Position numbers and translations under genes: made by a program. A DNA stretch of 52,055 nucleotides from Balamuthia mandrillaris (taxonomy: Eukaryota; Discosea; Longamoebia; Balamuthiidae). The DNA lies in the NCBI GenBank assembly GCA_031835245.1, contig JAVKOQ010000356.1, positions 1 to 52,055 on the forward strand, written 5' to 3'. Each line of letters opens with the position of its first letter. Within the stretch, counting starts at the first letter, position 1. The notes beneath the pieces were generated by a model, which was not told the DNA's origin, searched no databases, and was given only the letters and a program-made list of their open reading frames with translations. This document shows positions 13,417-23,717 of this stretch, piece by piece.

Positions 13417-15537
13417 TCAATCAGAAAGCTCCAAGTCATCATCAAAGTTAACCACGTTGGAGCCGCCCTCTCTCCTCAGCTTGGCCTTCCTCACGTACCA
13501 TACCACAGCGACGCCCGCCGCGAACACCATCACCAGCAGCACCACCCCACCCACCACCCCGCCGAGCACTGGGGCCATCCACTCCTCGTCCCCTCCCTCC
13601 TCCGTCTTGGCCGCATCATCCAATGCTCCTATATCATCGTTATTGCCACCATCGTCCGCATTACCGTCGCCATCCGCGTTGTAGCCGTCGTCCCCGTCAG
13701 TATAGCCGTAGCCGTCTTCAACGCCGTCTTCTCCGTCGCCACCGCCGCCACCGTCGGAGGGAGAGCCGGTTAGAATGACGCTAAAGTCGGTGAAGTGGGG
13801 CGTCACGGCGGTTAAGAGCAGAGGCTCCACGCTGGCGATGGTTGTGTTCTCCAAGCAAATCCACTCCTTGAGCGTTACGTTCAGGTATGCTATACATACG
13901 TCCGTCTGTTTTGTTGGGGGTTTTTTTTGTTGGAGTCAGAATAGAACAAAGTTAAATAGCAGAAAGAAGAAGGAAGAAGGAAAAAGCAAAGAAAGAAAGA
14001 ATGAATGAATGAAAGAAGAACAAGAACAAGAACAAGAAGCAGAGAAGCAAAGAAGCAGACAGAAAACAGAACATGTACCACGTTAACCGCGCGAACAGGT
14101 GCCAAAACAATCCTAACTGGCGAAAGGAATCCCTTCTCCCCCAACTCCTCTCCACTCGTCAAATCTCTAGCTCTCAGCGTGACAACAGCGGACACAATCT
14201 TCTCAGCAAAGCTCTCTCCATCTTCTCCCAACAGCTCTGCCAAAGTGGTGAACGAAGTCGGCTCAACGGTCAAACGGGTCCCTACGGCAAAAGTGTTTTC
14301 TTCAAACTCCACTCTGCCGATAAGCGAGCCGGTGTCGATGTTGGTAAGAGGCAATAGCGTTCTGTAGGAGAGGTCGAGGGAGGAGAGATCGGTCTCCAAA
14401 GCAGTCACAATGGTTGAGCTCTCTTCTTCTTGTTCGCAGAGCGAAGCATCAGCTACGCATTGCCCATCGCTGCACAGAAAACCTGTATTCGTGCTGACTA
14501 TCTCTTCTTTCCTCCTCGTTGTTTGGACGTCTGGAAGAAGGCAGGTGGTTACGCAGCTGCGAGTGTAGCACGAGTTTGGGTCGTAGGAGAAGGAGGTCCA
14601 TATTCTTGTAGGGCACAATACTGTGGCTAGTGCTCTTGTTGTACAAACGCCGTTTGCTGAATGGCAGCTAATGTTCCATTCCGAGTGTTCGTTGGTAAGA
14701 AACAAAAAGAAAGAAGAAAAGGAAGAGGAGTAAAGTACAGCAAAAGGCCGTCACAAGGAGGTTTTACGCCAGAATCTATGCAGCCACCTACAAACTCTTC
14801 ACTCCCGCAATAACTCGGAGATCGTTCTATAATGATGAGTACGTAGAGGTTAAATTTGTTTTCCAAAGTGTTTAAAGAAACGCAAAAAACTCAAACCCCA
14901 AAAAAAACAACAAACAACAAAAAACAAAAGCAAAACGTACCAATTGTGCAATTGAAACCAGCATAGCCCTTATTACAAATGCACAAGGATTCTCCTGAAC
15001 TATAATCCTTGTAAAGCCAGCCATTAGTTCCGCACCTGGAGCATTGCTCATCCCAAATAGGGTCCAACTGGGCGAACGTTTTGGTGTTTTTGTAAAGATC
15101 TCTCATTCGAGGGCATGTTGCCAAAGTGGAATAAACGGCGGTGCTCTCCCTGTAGAACGGTTCCAAGTCGGCCAGACAACCCATGCAAGTCGGGAATTGG
15201 GCTTCAACACAGCTATAAAAACGAAGGAGAAAAACCATTTTAAAAACGTACCATATGCATTCAGAAAAAGAACAAGACGGCAAGCAAACAAAAATAAAAA
15301 AAAAACAGAACAAATAAAACACCATAACACAAGAAGATAACAGAAAGAACAAAAGAGAACGTACCCACAAAAAGGGACAGGACCCAACGCAAAAAATTCC
15401 TTGCACTTGTACAAACAATTCTCCACCTCTTTCAAGGAAGGAGGCGTTTTGCAGACTCCAGTAGGGGAGGTACACTCTTGTGGTCGTACCATCTGTAACG
15501 CACACAACGAAACAAAGGTAAACAAAAGCAACTTCAT
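13417..15537 (-). CDS. Type I membrane protein with EGF-like Cys-rich ectodomain and Asp/Gly-rich stem
   Basis: A multi-exon gene; exon 1 is 15537-15365 and exon 2 about 15212-14941. The start at 15537 gives a signal peptide (MKLLLFTFVSLCALQMVRPQ). The N-terminal region is Cys-rich and ends in an EGF-like signature, CSRCGTNGWLYKDY then CICNKGYAGFNC (about 14950-15060). More Cys pairs follow, then a beta-rich domain (14090-14430) with no clear family. A run of Asp/Gly with the spacing DxDxDG (13630-13760) resembles calcium-binding loops. A transmembrane helix at about 13490-13560 (APVLGGVVGGVVLLVMVF) and a short basic-then-acidic tail end the protein. It is probably a cell-surface adhesion or receptor-like protein; ligand unknown. 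The exon joins near 14830-14880 and 14710-14750 are uncertain. Confidence 0.75.
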
Positions 15538-16215
15538 GGTTGGGAAGTCTTGGTTGTGTGCCTTTACGTTTGGAAGAAACAATTGGGGTTTGACTTGTTT
15601 TCACTTCAAAAGCACCGTGCCCTATAATTGTTTAATTATCAATCACTCGCCCTTGCGCAAAAACACGCTGGGGTTACAAAAGGAAAATAATTATGGAGTG
15701 AAAAGAGCGCACTTTTCCCTCCATGCCGGAAAGCGAAGATAAAAAGAACAAAAGCTCTCTGCTCCAGCTAGCTAGGGAATGGAACACTCCCTAGGGGTAG
15801 CTGAGTGAAAGCCAGAGACAGTTCAGAGCAAAGAGGATTTTTTATTGCATTTTAGAGGTGAACAAAGAGCAACCAACATTAATGGTACAGAAAATTATTG
15901 CAAAGGAATACTGAGGAAAGGTAGATGTAAGTAAAACTCTTATGCATTGCTCTGCTCATTCATGACCATCTGATTTTTTGTGCAGCCAAGTTTCCAATTG
16001 AAGAAGGTTTCATTTTGTTTTGTGTTTATATGAAGACAATTGTTTGTAATTTGCAGATAGGTTTCTTGGGGACCACTGAGCCAAGGTTGAATGTCCTCAA
16101 ATATGTTGGAAAACCAACAATTTGCATCATTATGACTTCCTGTCTTTTGTCTTTTGTCTTTTGTCTGTCTTTTTTCCCTTTTTCCTCATGACACACTCAA
16201 AGCACACACTTTGGT
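15538..16215. other. Gene-poor stretch with a tRNA-like fossil
   Basis: No coding region is seen. At 15768-15838 the sequence mimics the real tRNA-Glu at 17101 (see findings). From 15850 the base composition turns AT-rich, like the surroundings of the mobile-element remnant. Confidence 0.5.
15768..15838 (-). pseudogene. tRNA-Glu-like relic
   Basis: On the minus strand it keeps an anticodon arm CTGG-CTTTCAC-TCAG (anticodon TTC) and a paired T-arm-like hairpin, in the same order and spacing as the tRNA-Glu gene 1.3 kb away. The D arm and acceptor stem do not pair. It may be a dead tRNA gene or the head of a tRNA-derived SINE. Confidence 0.35.
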
Positions 16216-16670
16216 TCACACCTCTTTTCTTGTGAATAAACCCAGAGTTACTTATGTGCCGTCCCTTTCTTGATCCACAGGGTTTATCCCTCATCTACAA
16301 ATACATTCAATTCAGATTGAAGGTGGTAGGCCAGATGCAAAGCAAACTTGGTGGTTGTAGAAGTGAAGCTTATTGCAAAGTGTGTAGATGTAATCATCAA
16401 GATGTTGAGAATTACTTTCAACATATTAGTTCCATTGTGCCTTTCCTTGCCTTTCCTTTCTATCAACATCTGTGATGTGGACCAATTGCCTGTTGCCACA
16501 TTGCTAGGCTTCTTCTTTTTATTCCATTGCCTCCTTCTCTCTTTCTTTTAGTTAGTTAGTTTTGTTATGTTCACACCACACTTTCCCTTTTGACACCCTT
16601 TGTTCCCTTGTTTCCTTTTTGAATAATACGTTTTGGCCCCGTTTGTTCATGTTATTCGCCCTTTCTAACA
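16216..16670 (+). mobile_element. LTR-retrotransposon fossil, copy 2, heavily shortened
   Basis: It shares the leader-like block (16216-16296) and the full 268-bp LTR (16403-16670) with the copy at 2247-3022, but only about 100 bp of unrelated or decayed DNA lies between them. It is broken, with no coding capacity left. It lies about 430 bp from a tRNA-Glu gene. Confidence 0.6.
16403..16670 (+). repeat. LTR, copy 2 (268 bp)
   Basis: Begins TGTTG and ends TAACA. It aligns along its length to 2755-3022, including the shared CATCTGTGATGTGGACCAAT and TTAGTTAGTTAGTTTTGTT stretches. Confidence 0.65.
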
Positions 16671-16888
16671 AGGAATAATGAGCTGTTCTACAAATATTCT
16701 TGAGGCCTACAATGATCCTAGGTTCTACATTCCTAAAGAAGACAGAACACTCTTCAACTAACTTCCACAGCTAACCTAGGCATTCCACATCTCCAACAAA
16801 AGAAGAAAACTTGCACTCATGGCACTACACTCCTGTTACTCTCTATACCAGTGCTTATGTTTGGATTCACATGAATGCATGCTCCCAC

Positions 16889-17014
16889 AGGGTGGAATAT
16901 GAGGAATTGTAGACATAAGTAGATCCACCTTGCCTAGAGATAAAGGAGAACAGGGTAGAATATGAGGAATTGCAAACATAAGTGGATCCACCTTGCCCAG
17001 AGATAAAGGACAGT
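16889..17014. repeat. 63-bp tandem duplication
   Basis: Two adjacent copies (16889-16951 and 16952-17014) share AATATGAGGAATTG and GATCCACCTTGCC and differ at about six positions. No frame through them is convincing. Confidence 0.85.
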
Positions 17015-17080
17015 GTGGCAGGTTTTGTCTATGATTGCAGGTTACAAACTAAAAAGAGAGCTTTCAATGCAAGAATGAGG

Positions 17081-17089
17081 AAAAAAAAA
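17081..17089 (-). terminator. Pol III terminator of tRNA-Glu
   Basis: A run of nine A on the plus strand gives T9 on the transcribed sense, 11 bases past the tRNA 3' end. Confidence 0.75.
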
Positions 17090-17100
17090 GATCTGATGCC

Positions 17101-17171
17101 TCCGCTGCCGGGAATCGAACCCGGGGTGACTGGGTGAAAGCCAGCCGTGTTACCGACTACACCACAGCGGA
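17101..17171 (-). tRNA. tRNA-Glu: tRNA-Glu (anticodon TTC)
   Basis: The 71-nt cloverleaf pairs fully: acceptor TCCGCTG with CAGCGGA (7 bp), D arm GTGT/ACAC, anticodon arm GCTGG-CTTTCAC-CCAGT, and T arm CCGGG-TTCGATT-CCCGG. Anticodon TTC reads GAA/GAG. Internal promoters are present: an A box near TGGTGTAGTCGG and a B box GGTTCGATTCC. It has no intron and CCA is not encoded, as expected in eukaryotes. Confidence 0.97.
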
Positions 17172-17333
17172 TATGCCCACCATTGCGTTGTTCTTCGGAT
17201 CAAAAGAGCTAGAACAGAATGTGCTTATATTGAAATTAATTAATTAATTTCTTAATGAATGTTTCCCTGGTAATGCATTTTATTACTTTCCCTCGGAGAA
17301 AAAGAACAAATACCTGCAGAGCGCTCAACGGGT

Positions 17334-18803
17334 ATGAACGGACGTGAGGCAGGAGGCTGGGTTGCCGCCCAGAAGACGACGGGCAGCAAAAAGGAGGCCA
17401 TTGCGGAACGAAGGCATATGCGAAACAGCTTGGGTAGATGCAGGGGTCTTACAGTCGACAAGCACAGTCCTGCCAGTTCAGCGGATGAAACCGGGTCAAG
17501 TTCTTCCTCGGGTGAAGGCGGCGAGAAACGAAGCACGCACGCAGAACACGGAGAAAACGAGCAAGTGATACAAGTGCACAACCGAGAAGAATTTGAAGAA
17601 GAGGAGGACCTTATTTCTGGCAGCTCTGAAGATGAAAAACCGGCAAAACAAATTCAAGCCGGAGGAGAAGAGGAGGAAGAAGCACAACAAAATCTCATTG
17701 CAAGAAGAACGAGAGGAAGCAGCGTTGTACGAAGAGATACCCTTGTACTCCTGAAAGACGGCCAGGACGTCGAATTCTGTCGAACGACAAAAACTTTCTG
17801 GAACCAACAACGCCTCACCCTGGAATGTTGGTTCCGTCGTCAACCCTATCACCCCAGCAACCTCCTTCAGCTCGTCGTCGAAGTGGACAACCAACACAAC
17901 AAACGAGAGGTCCATTCGTTGACGGCTCACATCGAGGTGAGGAAAGCGGGAGAGAGCAAATATTGGCAGGTGGAAAACAGCAGGAAGGAGTATCACGCAA
18001 CGGAGCAACAAAGCGGCAAGTTTCCCGTGTTGGGCGGCCAAAAGTACGAAGGAAAGCTGGTGTTTGTTATCCCGGAGAAAGAAAGCCTGTCGAGAAGCGT
18101 TGTTCACTCGGAGAGAGAGAAAGAAATGCAAAACTGGGAGGTAAAAATCCAACAAGCTCTATCTGGCTCTTCCGGCGGAACCAAAACCAGAAGACCCAAG
18201 CAAGCTTCAAACAATAGCTCTCCTTCTGCTTCGTTAACTCCTTCCTCTTCTTCGGAAAAGAAAGACAACAAAAAAATGGGGGATTGGGAAGCAATGCTGA
18301 AGGGCAGCTTTGCTCCTCCATTCCTGGACAACGTGAAGGAGGAAAAGCAGAGAGAGGAGAAAGGGAGGGTTAAAGATAGCTCTTCTTCTGCTTCGTCAAC
18401 GTCTTCCCCTTCTTCAGACAAGAAAGAAAAAAGAAAATTGGAGAATTGGGAAGCAATGCTGAAGGGCAGCTTTGCTCCTCCGTTCATGGATACAGTGAAG
18501 GAGGAAAAGCAGAGAGAGGAGAAAGGGAGGGTTAAAGATAGCTCTTCTTCAGCTTCGCCAACGCCTTCCTCTTCTGCAGACAAGAAAGAAAACAAGAAAT
18601 TGGAGGATTGGGAAGCAATGCTGAAGGACAGCTTTTCTCCTCCATTCCTGGACAAAGTGAAGGAGGAAAAGCAAAGAGAGGAGAAAGGAAGGGTATGGGC
18701 GCTCGTTGTGACGATCGCCTTCAAGAAAAAGTTTGGAGCTTCCACCGTGAGAGCGATGTTGCCTCTTGACATTGTTGTTCCTGACGAAGAAAATGTAAGC
18801 TAA
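17334..18803 (+). CDS. Arrestin-like protein with three inserted repeats
   Basis: A single uninterrupted frame of 489 residues. The first 130 residues are Ser/Glu-rich and probably disordered. Residues about 135-245 look like arrestin-type beta-sandwich strands (LTLECWFRRQ, LQLVVEVDNQHNKREVHSL, GGQKYEGKLVFVIPEKE). At about residues 300-455 three near-identical units of about 53 residues follow, each containing WEAMLKxSFxPPFxD, then VKEEKQREEKGRV; the starts are near 18240, 18405 and 18570. After the last unit, VWALVVTIAFKKKFGAST and LPLDIVVPDEE resume the style of the last arrestin strands. If correct, the repeats form a flexible insertion in a loop of an arrestin-like adaptor, a family that links receptors to endocytosis or ubiquitin ligases. 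The arrestin call rests on strand patterns only. It is convergent with the ABCG gene. Confidence 0.6.
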   Translation: MNGREAGGWVAAQKTTGSKKEAIAERRHMRNSLGRCRGLTVDKHSPASSADETGSSSSSGEGGEKRSTHAEHGENEQVIQVHNREEFEEEEDLISGSSEDEKPAKQIQAGGEEEEEAQQNLIARRTRGSSVVRRDTLVLLKDGQDVEFCRTTKTFWNQQRLTLECWFRRQPYHPSNLLQLVVEVDNQHNKREVHSLTAHIEVRKAGESKYWQVENSRKEYHATEQQSGKFPVLGGQKYEGKLVFVIPEKESLSRSVVHSEREKEMQNWEVKIQQALSGSSGGTKTRRPKQASNNSSPSASLTPSSSSEKKDNKKMGDWEAMLKGSFAPPFLDNVKEEKQREEKGRVKDSSSSASSTSSPSSDKKEKRKLENWEAMLKGSFAPPFMDTVKEEKQREEKGRVKDSSSSASPTPSSSADKKENKKLEDWEAMLKDSFSPPFLDKVKEEKQREEKGRVWALVVTIAFKKKFGASTVRAMLPLDIVVPDEENVS

Positions 18804-18923
18804 ACAAAAGAAGAGCTTTTTACACATTTTTTTTTCTCTGTTTTCACACAAACTTTAAATAAAACCAAACAAAACTATATTTGTTTTACTTCCTCTTATC
18901 CACAAGTTTGCTAGCATCGCATT

Positions 18924-21900
18924 TTAAATACGATGACTAACATGTCCCAACAACAGAAAAGAGCTGACCCGCAGCAAGACAGCTATCCCCGCCAGAACGG
19001 CAACTGACTCCCAAACCCCCAAACTGAAATCGAACAGCTCCACGACATCATCTATGTTGCGAAGGCAGCCGCTTACCTCGCATTCGAAGCTGTCTACCGG
19101 CAAGTCGGTCACGTTCACCGATTGACCGTTGATCAGAACGGACTCGGTGGTCAGCTCGCAGGTCTGGGTGTTGCAGGGGATCGTCTGGTCCAAGAATTGT
19201 TGTTGCACCACCGCATCAAAGGCGTATTTGTACATTGATGTCCAGTATAGCCATATGAACCAGTCTGATAGTTATATGGAAAACAACAAAAGAGAAAGGT
19301 CATAAGACAAAGAGTGAGGAAGAGAGCGTCAAAGAGAAGGATTAAGTACCAGGAATATTAGCAGGAAGGATGAAAAAGCCAGAATAGATGGTCCACAGGA
19401 TCATAGGGATGCTGAGAACGATGTTGCCAACTTCGGCACTGGGGCTGACAGCGGCTGCGCTAAGGCCGAGCTGATAGTTCGCATCGATCAACAACCACGT
19501 CACCAAAAAGAATACGAAGAAGGATTCAACACTGTTGTGGAACCCCACTGTCCAATACATGGTGGTGGTGTAGAGAATGACGGAGACAAGATAAATGGGA
19601 AAGTTGATGATAGTTAACACCATGTAGTACATCCAACTGCTGTACATTTTTTTCTCATGCTCTCTTTTGAGCAAAGGTCTGATCGGAGGTACTGAGAGAA
19701 GAAAGAAGAAAGTAGCGAGAGAGAGCGAGAGAGCGAGAGAGAGCGAGAGAGAGAGAAAGAAGGGAGAGGAAGTTAGTTAGTTTAATCCAAGAAGAAGGAT
19801 AACGATTATGAGAAGAGGGAAAAGTCAGAAGATGTACCTGATGATACGGTGGCTAAAGCGGGAGGAAAGCCGGCAGTCATTTGAACAAAATAGATGAGAC
19901 CAAACCAATCCCTCATGCTTTCTTGGTCTACAGGCAGTTGATACCACACGAAGCCAGTCACGAAACCAAATACAAGGAACTGCAGAATTGTGGTCCAGAA
20001 CAAGAGCGGATCTCGCCATGTTTCTCTTGCCGTGCGTAACGACAATACCCAAAACTGTTTAGGGTTTCGTTTAGTAGAAGCCAATCAACAACGATTGAAA
20101 GGGACGAACCTCTGTCCATTTGTGAGTAAGATACTTCTTGAAGGGATGAGATGGAGTAGAATCCAACGAGCTGCTAGTTTCATCTTCGTCGTAATCCTCT
20201 TCCTGAATATCAATAGTTGAGGACACAGGAGAACCGTCCGTCAAGAAGTACTTCTTCCTGTTGTTGGATCTAGGCCACTCCTCCTGAAGCATGCGAACGG
20301 TCTCTACGCTAGTAATGCTCTCTGCATCGTTCTTGTCAACGCGAATTAGGTCCACTATCAGATAGATTCTTCACATTAGTCGTCATATTGAAGAAGAGAG
20401 AAGAGGGCGAAAGAGAACGAAACGAAAAAAAAAAACGACAAAAAGAGTTATGCGTAAATATTGTGCAAATAGGTGATAAGAGGTGCGTAGTATAAAACGT
20501 AACTACGACCTCGAAATGGATTCACCAAGCATTGCTGCTGCTTAAGAGCAGCATTGTTCTTCCATACCTCCGACCATAAGTTTTAGTTGAAGTCGTGAAA
20601 ACCACGTTTTAAAACTTACGTAAAATAGATATGGCCAACGCAGAAAACAAACGACAAAAGAAAAGCAAGGAAACATAACAAGCAAAGAAAGAAGAAGATT
20701 GAAATGAACGTACAAAAGTAATCAGCAGGATTCTGGAAACGAGGACATTTAAAGTTCAACGCAGAAAAGTATGCAATGGACTCGGCGACGCTTCCGAAAT
20801 AAACCACTTTGCCCTCCGACATCAGCAAAAGCTTGTCAAACTTACTGAAGATCTCGTAACGCGGTTGATGGATTGTACAGACGATGGTTCGGCCTCTCTC
20901 GGCCAATCGACGTAACGTGTTGACGAGCGACAACGACACAGCGCTGTCTAGCCCAGTCGTTGGTTCATCCAAAAAGAGCAGCTCTTGAAAAAGCAAGTTT
21001 TTGTCAGTAACCCAAAGAAGGACACCCAGAGAGGGAGAAAATGGAGAAAGAGAAGCAAGGGAACACAAGAAAATAAAAGAAGAGAAAGGTTACTTGGGTT
21101 GGTAATAAGTTCTGCCCCAATGGCTGTTCGTTTGGCTTCGCCTCCAGATATTCCTCGTTTCAGTTCGTTACCAATTCTCGTATCAGCACATGAACCCAAG
21201 CCCATCTCCTCAATGACGACCTCCACCAGCTCTTTCTTCTGTGCCACAGTCAGCCCCATTCCTTTGAGCTGAAGCATGGCTGCATAGAAGAGGGTTTCTC
21301 TGACAGTCGTTGTAGCAAAGAAGAGGTCTTTCTGCTGAACGTATGCGAATTCTTTTCTGCGCAAACCGCGTCTCTCGTTCTACAAGGAAAAAATGGGAGG
21401 TAATAGTTATAAACCCCTTTGAAGCGAAGCAAGAATAACAAGAGAGAGAGAGAGAGAGAGAGAGAAGTTATTTCACTTACGTTAACGAAAATGTCACCTG
21501 TGAGAGTGCCTCCTTTGATCCGCTTTGCAAGAATATCCAACATGGTTGTCTTACCAGCACCTTATTTTTTGTTAAGCAAAACGTGAGAAATAAGGCAAAA
21601 GCTCAAACGAACCAAGAATAGAAGGAGACGCATAATACATACCAGAAGGACCCATGATGGCGAGCAACTCTCCCGCCTGAACCGCTCCTTCGACATCGAA
21701 CAAGATTTGTTTCCGTTTGCTTTGTTTCTGCAGCAACAAAAGGGTTCGAAGTTCAAAGAGAGAGAGAGAGGAAAGACGAGAGAAGGTGAGACGCTGAAAA
21801 GCAGAAGAGAGAAGCAAAGAAGAAGCAGAGCGAGAGAGCAATAGCAAGAGAGCCATCATGAGAGAGAGAGAGAGAGAGGGAGAGAAGCAGGGAGTTACGT

Positions 21901-22390
21901 TGTCTTTGCCAAACTTCCACCACTTGCGCTTCGCGTCCACAAAGTAGTCAAATTTTTCCCACCGCAGGCTGATAGGGTCGCTGACCTGCGTGAACAGTTT
22001 GGCCGTCGAAAGAACGTTTTCGCTGTCCTGTTGCGCTTTGGTTTTGAGCGTGTTGATTGTGAAAAGAGTCAGAAAATAACTGTTGCTCAAAAGAGAAAGA
22101 GCTGTCTTGGTACCTTCACGTTCTTCTTCGCTCTCTTCGTCATACTCTTCGCCTAGGTCTGCTACGACTTCCTCTTCATCGCTTGAGTAGTAGTCTTGTG
22201 AAGATGACTCTGCTATTCTTTCCTGCTCCGGAGGAGATTCGTCCTCACCGTGCTCACTGCTGGCACCATCCTCCTCCTCCTCCGAAGAAGAGGAGGAGGA
22301 GGAGAAGGACAACACAGCTTTGTCAGGGGGACTGTGGTTGCTCTCATCGGAAAGTTGCGAGTCGGACGTTCCTAGGATAGGTTCCGTCAT
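18924..22390 (-). CDS. ABCG-family half transporter (ABC2-type)
   Basis: A multi-exon gene from the ATG at 22390 to the stop at 18924. The N-terminus (about 100 residues) is very rich in Ser, Glu and Asp. The nucleotide-binding domain follows: Walker A MGPSG/AGKTTMLDILAKR, split by an intron at 21560-21640; Q-loop YVQQKD; ABC signature GISGGEAKRTAIGAELI; Walker B ELLFLDEPTTGLDS; and H-loop CTIHQPRYE. Next comes a charged linker (20100-20350), then about six transmembrane segments from QFWVLSLRTARETWRDPLL onward. A Cys-bearing outer loop (CNTQTCELT, FECEVSGC) sits before the last helix, as in ABCG2/White-type exporters. NBD-before-TMD order defines ABCG. It would dimerise in the plasma or a vesicle membrane; the cargo (lipid, sterol or xenobiotic) cannot be told. 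Confidence 0.93.
21440..21464. repeat. (GA)n microsatellite in an ABCG intron
   Basis: (CT)n on the sense strand, between the exons for GDIFVN and NERRGLRRKEF. A similar shorter tract is at 21858-21878. Confidence 0.9.
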
Positions 22391-22750
22391 TGCGTCCTTT
22401 TATCCACTGAAGTGCAGTGAAGTATGGTAGTGGTGATAGAGGTGGTGGTTACTGTTGTCGGTACACCAAAACGAAGGAGAAATGGAGGATGAAGAGCCTT
22501 GCATTCGCTGCCCTTTCGGTTTCATCGCTTTTTATTTTTAAGAATTTCCTTTGGTTGATCTATCGGCGAATTTTTGGAGTTAATTATGTGATCGATGAAT
22601 AAAACACGCCATTGGTGGAATAATCTCCGCGATGGCAAATTTTTGGCCAATGGCGCGCGGTTACGCATCATTTATTTGAGGGCGCTGACGTCGATTCAAC
22701 AGAGAGGAGCGAGGATAGGAGAAAGGAAACGAGACAGAGCAGCGGAGACC
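22391..22750. other. Upstream region of the ABCG gene
   Basis: Non-coding. It contains TTTGGCCAATGGCGCGCGG near 22643-22661, which combines a CCAAT element with an E2F-like GGCGCG core. Confidence 0.35.
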
Positions 22751-22752
22751 GC

Positions 22753-23128
22753 AAAGAAGAAGAAGAAGAAGAAGAAGAAGAAGAAGAAGAAGAAGAAGAA
22801 GAACAAAAAAAAAAGAAGAAGAAGAAGAAGAAGAAGAAGAAGAAGAAGAAGAAGAAGAAGAAGAAGAAGAAGAAGAAGAAGAAGAAGAAGAAGAAGAAGA
22901 AGAAGAAGAAGAAGAAGAAGAAGAAGAAGAAGAAGAAGAAGAAGAAGAAGAAGAAGAAGAAGAAGAAGAAGAAGAAGAAGAAGAAGAAGAAGAAGAAGAA
23001 GAAGAAGAAGAAGAAGAAGAAGAAGAAGAAGAAGAAGAAGAAGAAGAAGAAGAAGAAGAAGAAGAAGAAGAAGAAGAAGAAGAAGAAGAAGAAGAAGAAG
23101 AAGAAGAAGAAGACGAAGAAAGAAGAAC
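22753..23128. repeat. Long (AAG)n trinucleotide tract
   Basis: Roughly 370 bp of nearly pure AAG/GAA with one A-rich interruption near 22802-22814, between two minus-strand genes. Pure purine on one strand over this length can form triplex (H-DNA), as known for GAA tracts. Confidence 0.97.
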
Positions 23129-23186
23129 AAGAAGAAGAGAGGGGGGATGTCTCTTTTTTGCTGTTGAAAAAATGTGCATTGTTCAT

Positions 23187-23673
23187 TCAGGAAAGATTAG
23201 GTACAATAAACTTGTCTTTCTCCTGCTGAAGCGCTGAAACAGCTTTTGAGAAGTTGGGCTCATCCACCTGTTTATAGCATAAACAGTTTAATTCTAAGGA
23301 GAAGAGCAAAGAGCAGAGCAGAGGAGAAAGAAAAGAAAAAGTAGAGAGCGAACGACGAAAGATAGATAGATCATACCAGTACATGATCCGTAAGAAAAGT
23401 GCTGATGTAGAAGAGGCTGACGTTCGCCCGAGAGATGGGAGCAACCAAAGAAGCAACAATTCCTGTTTCTATGAAGCCCAGAGGACCGTCTGCCACTTTG
23501 ATCAACCTCCAGCAGTCATCGCCTGGTGTCGTCAGAGAATTGGGTGAAAAATTCTGATAAACTGAATCCTCTAAAATCAGAGAATATTCGTCTTCTATTG
23601 CTGTATAAGAGAAGAATGTTTTTCCTCTGTAGTCCAATAGAAGGCAACAGATATGAGAACAAAACAACTGAGG

Positions 23674-23717
<44 letters not shown>

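Noticed and set aside
22595-23167. Long frames of poly-Arg, poly-Ser, poly-Phe and poly-Leu
   Set aside because: They are all frames of the (AAG)n tract, open only because the repeat has no stop codon.
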